Origin: Arthrinium phaeospermum | Lineage: Eukaryota; Ascomycota; Sordariomycetes; Amphisphaeriales; Apiosporaceae | Assembly: GCA_006503535.1 (NCBI GenBank) | Contig: QYRS01000007.1 | Location: 992,001 to 1,056,000, forward strand | DNA: 64,000 bases | Reading direction: 5' to 3' | Part shown: positions 61,415 to 64,000 of the stretch, in pieces | How positions within the stretch are numbered: the stretch's first letter is position 1 | Layout of the letters: the number at the start of each line of letters is the position of its first letter | Translations under genes and position numbers: made by a program | Notes under the pieces: generated by a model | Database searches by the model: none | Seen by the model: the letters and a program-made list of their open reading frames with translations, nothing else | Told to the model about the DNA's origin: nothing

Positions 61415-62527
61415 ATGAAGCCCTCCCCCGACAACAAATCGCTGGCCCGCCAGCATGCCCTGGGTATGTACCGCGCACCCAATGCGTCCCGGTTCGCCAT
61501 GGGGCAGATCCTCCTGATGTTCGAGGCGGGCGCAGTCATGTGGGCGGACCGGACCCTCCGCGGGCTCAGCAACCGTCAACGCGGAATCTATTGGGGGCTC
61601 GGAACGTCCATGGCACCGACCGTCGACCCCACGGGCAGCATCACCGGGAAGATGTACGGCATCAAGAAGGCCGTGGCGCCGTCAGCGCTTCAGCGGGGCA
61701 TGTTTGCCACTTTTGTGTAGGCCACCACCCGCGCGACTTCGCTCCCCCCTAATCTAATATCCGTCTTATCGCTCGCTAAACTGGGCTTCTTGGTCTTCAG
61801 GAGCAACACGGGCACCGACTATGGTTACGGGAAGAGGATCATCGCCCTTCCCGGCGACATTGTCCGCACCCGGTCGGACTGTGTCCACAACCGCTACGTC
61901 AAGGTCCCGCCGGGCTACCTGTGGATAGAGGGGGACGCGGGAGCCCGGAAAAGCTACGACAGCAACCAGTTTGGGCCCATCGCGGTCGGGAACTGCACGG
62001 GGGTGGTGCACCGTATGGTCTACCCGTTCCGGTACTGGGGCCGGGTGCAGTGGCACGGGTTCCGGGACCAGATCAACAAGGAGAGGATCGTCACCGATCC
62101 CAAGCAGCAGAAGGCCCTGGAGGCGAACCGGGCCCACGAGCTCGAGTTCGTCGCCGAGTGGAAGGAGGAGGATCGCATCATCAAGAACATCATAGCGAGA
62201 GAAGGGAAGAACACTCAGATTCATGATCTGGCGGCGGCCAGCGGGGAGAAGGCAGCCCAGTTTCTCCGCGAGGCGAGCGTGAAGCGCGCGCAAATGAGAG
62301 CGGCGAAGGCAAAAATCAAAGTCGCCAGCGCGAGTGGCAAACCAGATGATTTCCTCCTGGAACAATGGCGCGCCCACGGTGGATACCTACGCATCCTGGA
62401 GAAAGATGTGGTAGTAATCATATTGTCAAGCTCCATCAGCGACGACGACCGAAGAGTCTTGGAGAAGAAGGCGGAGCATGTGAAAGCGAAGACTGGTTCC
62501 ACCTATAAGTTTGAGTTTCTTAATTGA
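61415..62527 (+). CDS. IMP2-like mitochondrial inner-membrane signal peptidase (S26) with long C-terminal extension
   Basis: Exons are 61415-61716 and 61801-62527, giving 342 aa; the acceptor follows a CTAAA branch and the Val codon is split. An N-terminal hydrophobic helix spans about 28-42. The S26 core has catalytic Ser65 in GTSMAPTVDPTGS and catalytic Lys112 in GKRIIALPGDIVRTRS, then YVKVPPGYLWIEGDAG and SYDSNQFGPIAVGNCTGVVHRMVYPFR, as in Imp2. IMP2 proteins usually end soon after this point (about 170-200 aa). Here a charged, mostly helical tail of about 150 residues follows (from RDQINKERIV), ending in LEKKAEHVKAKTGSTYKFEFLN-like sequence. The normal GDVV strand is replaced by RGMFATFV. 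It may be a diverged paralogue rather than the true Imp2. Confidence 0.75.
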
Positions 62528-62753
62528 CAGAACCCAAGGCCAGAAACAAATGATAAATGAAATGGAATGGACAGGGTTGATTTCCGTTGCAAGAGGGTCA
62601 ATATGAGCACTTGTTATTTGTATTATGGGCACAAGATAAAGTAATCTATGGCTATAACCCTACAGATGTAGTACAATGTATCCCATGTGATAATCCTCCC
62701 CTCAACACGACGAAAATGACCGAATATAACCACCACCCCTTAACAACAACCCC

Positions 62754-64000
62754 TTAGCAGCCCTGAGCACCGGCCGGGTCCGACCCGCACGCGGACAGGT
62801 TGTCCGTGTAGCCGTGGTCCCAGGCGAAGGAGCAGAGGCCGACGTAGCCGCAGCGCCCGGGCACGTTGACGTTGGGGTAGCCCTTCTGGCCGGTCGAGGG
62901 CGGCGGGCTGACGGCGGCGCCGCGCTGCGTGCAGCGGCACACGTCGGTGGGGCAGTAGCCGTAGTGGCAGGCGAACGAGCAGAGGCCGCCGAAGTTGCCG
63001 TCTCCCTCGCCCCCGACACAAGCGTCCCCGGTGGAGGGAGGCGTCGTCGTCGTGGAAGGCGGCGGCGGCGCGGCGGTCGTGGTGGTAGCGGGAGGAGGAG
63101 GCGTGGGGTTGGAGCCGCCGGAGCCCGAGCCGCTGTCACTGCCGACCCAGGCGTTCCAGTTCTCGACGCGGTTGCTGCAGTCGTTGGTGATGGACTGGCC
63201 CTGGACCTGGGCCACCTGCGCCTGGCCGCCGTTGCGCGAGACGGTGACGACGACGGGGCCGCGGTTCCCGTTGTAGTCGACGCTGCCGTGGTAGATGCCC
63301 GAGCCGGGCGCGTTGCGCCACTTGGCCTGGACATCGACGCCGCCGACCGTGACCTTCACGTCGGCGGCCGAGTTGAGCAGCGCCGAGAAGAAGATCTTGT
63401 CCTGCACGACGTCGAAGGGCTCCATGTGGGGCTGGTAGTCGGCGTTGCCGGCGGTGCCGCCCGTGGCGCAGGCTTTGCCGGGCTGGGTGCGGAACCAGGT
63501 GACGAGCCCTTCCTTGTCGATGGGCGCGGAGCCCGTCTTGTACTTCTGGATGATGTAGGGCAGGAAAGTGCGCCAGCCGTCGTGGGGCATGTTCTCGACG
63601 TAGTTGTACGGGGCGTTGCCGTCGGGCGGGGGGCCGAACAGGCCATACTGAGCTGAGTCTAGTGGGCCGATGTAGTGCGACTCGCCGAAGTCGTTCCAGG
63701 TGATGATCTCGACGTACTCGGGGTCCACCTCCAGGACCTGCTGCCAGCGGTCGTACCAGAGGTCGTCGCCGCGCCAGAGGCGGTTCTTGCCGTAGTTGGG
63801 CAGGTTGGTGAAGAACCACGGCGACACGGGCATCATGTAGGGCCGGCCGCCCTTGCCGCCCAGCGCGCTGACATAGTCCTTATCGACCTGGTCGCTCTTG
63901 TCACTGGCGCCTTCCGGCCAGGCGTCCCAGCTGAAGAGCCCGTCGACGCCAGGGGCGGCGGCCGCGCCTGGGGCCCCGAGAGAGGAGTAGTCGGGCATGA
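62754..64000 (-). CDS. GH71 alpha-1,3-glucanase (mutanase), 5' part beyond the window
   Basis: Secreted enzyme that cleaves alpha-1,3-glucan, used in cell-wall turnover, septum dissolution or mycoparasitism. Only the C-terminal ~415 residues are inside; the ATG-like codon at 63998 is internal. GH71 motifs are GLFSWDAWPEG, PYMMPVSPWFFTNLPNYGK, RGDDLWYDRWQQVLE and EIITWNDFGESHYIGPL. A beta-rich domain follows, then a Ser/Gly and Pro/Thr linker (about 63000-63130). The C-terminus has a six-cysteine module (CVGGEG...CSFACHYGYCPTDVCRC) and a second, related block (CGYVGLCSFAWDHGY...C...C). The stop TAA is at 62754-62756. It converges on the IMP2-like gene with only 226 bp between. The frame is clean. 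Confidence 0.92.
   Translation of the reverse strand, partial: MPDYSSLGAPGAAAAPGVDGLFSWDAWPEGASDKSDQVDKDYVSALGGKGGRPYMMPVSPWFFTNLPNYGKNRLWRGDDLWYDRWQQVLEVDPEYVEIITWNDFGESHYIGPLDSAQYGLFGPPPDGNAPYNYVENMPHDGWRTFLPYIIQKYKTGSAPIDKEGLVTWFRTQPGKACATGGTAGNADYQPHMEPFDVVQDKIFFSALLNSAADVKVTVGGVDVQAKWRNAPGSGIYHGSVDYNGNRGPVVVTVSRNGGQAQVAQVQGQSITNDCSNRVENWNAWVGSDSGSGSGGSNPTPPPPATTTTAAPPPPSTTTTPPSTGDACVGGEGDGNFGGLCSFACHYGYCPTDVCRCTQRGAAVSPPPSTGQKGYPNVNVPGRCGYVGLCSFAWDHGYTDNLSACGSDPAGAQGC

Noticed and set aside
62814..63656. A 280-codon plus-strand ORF opposite the GH71 gene
   Set aside because: It is a GC-rich shadow of the coding frame on the other strand; the translation is Gly/Ala/Arg/Val-rich without motifs.

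Overview
The window is nuclear DNA of a filamentous ascomycete (Pezizomycotina), most likely a Sordariomycete. This rests on short introns with GT(A/G)NGT donors and CTAAC-type branch sites, C/G-ending codons in conserved genes, intron-containing tRNA genes, and a gene set typical of this group: C2H2 plus fungal-specific transcription factor, AHC1-like zinc-finger protein, CRP1-like AMPK-CBM protein and GH71 glucanase. The species cannot be named from the sequence alone.

Layout, left to right: a frame-disrupted DHA2-type MFS transporter (265-2275, +); pab2 nuclear poly(A)-binding protein (3964-4768, +); the Rsp5 C2-WW-HECT ubiquitin ligase (7904-10588, +), convergent with an AHC1-like zinc-finger gene (11575-13632, -); an Alba-domain protein (17897-18694, +), convergent with vtc1 (19512-19977, -); a Tctex-type dynein light chain (21884-22606, +); an F-box protein (26901-28016, +); choline-phosphate cytidylyltransferase (30553-32135, +); an 8.5-kb gene-poor stretch; a C2H2 transcription factor (40690 to about 44228, +); a CRP1/MDG1-like protein with an AMPK-type glycogen-binding module (46764-50360, +); tRNA-Gln(UUG) (51002-51091, -); an alpha/beta hydrolase (52038-53317, -); tRNA-Ser(AGA) (54137-54238, -); a sugar-porter MFS transporter (57698-59311, +); an IMP2-like S26 peptidase with a long C-terminal extension (61415-62527, +); and the 3' part of a GH71 alpha-1,3-glucanase that leaves the window on the right (62754 to >64000, -).

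The genes are housekeeping and nutrient functions with no shared pathway. I see no secondary-metabolite cluster, CRISPR array, rRNA gene or intact transposon. Gene density is low, with gaps of 2 to 8.5 kb.

The strongest unexplained signal concerns reading frames. About half of the genes, including the normally essential rsp5 and the conserved vtc1, carry small indels, while the other half (pab2, Alba, dynein light chain, F-box, pct1, sugar porter, IMP2-like, GH71) are clean. In three broken genes an exact or near-exact tandem duplication (10, 173 or about 150 bp) accounts for a break, and dropping one copy restores the frame there. This pattern fits local assembly or consensus error better than gene decay, but reads are needed to decide. 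I did not find a convincing new biological system. The best candidates for a second look are the extended IMP2-like peptidase, a short cysteine-patterned ORF at 16655-16831, and an unassigned 292-codon ORF in the gene-poor stretch.
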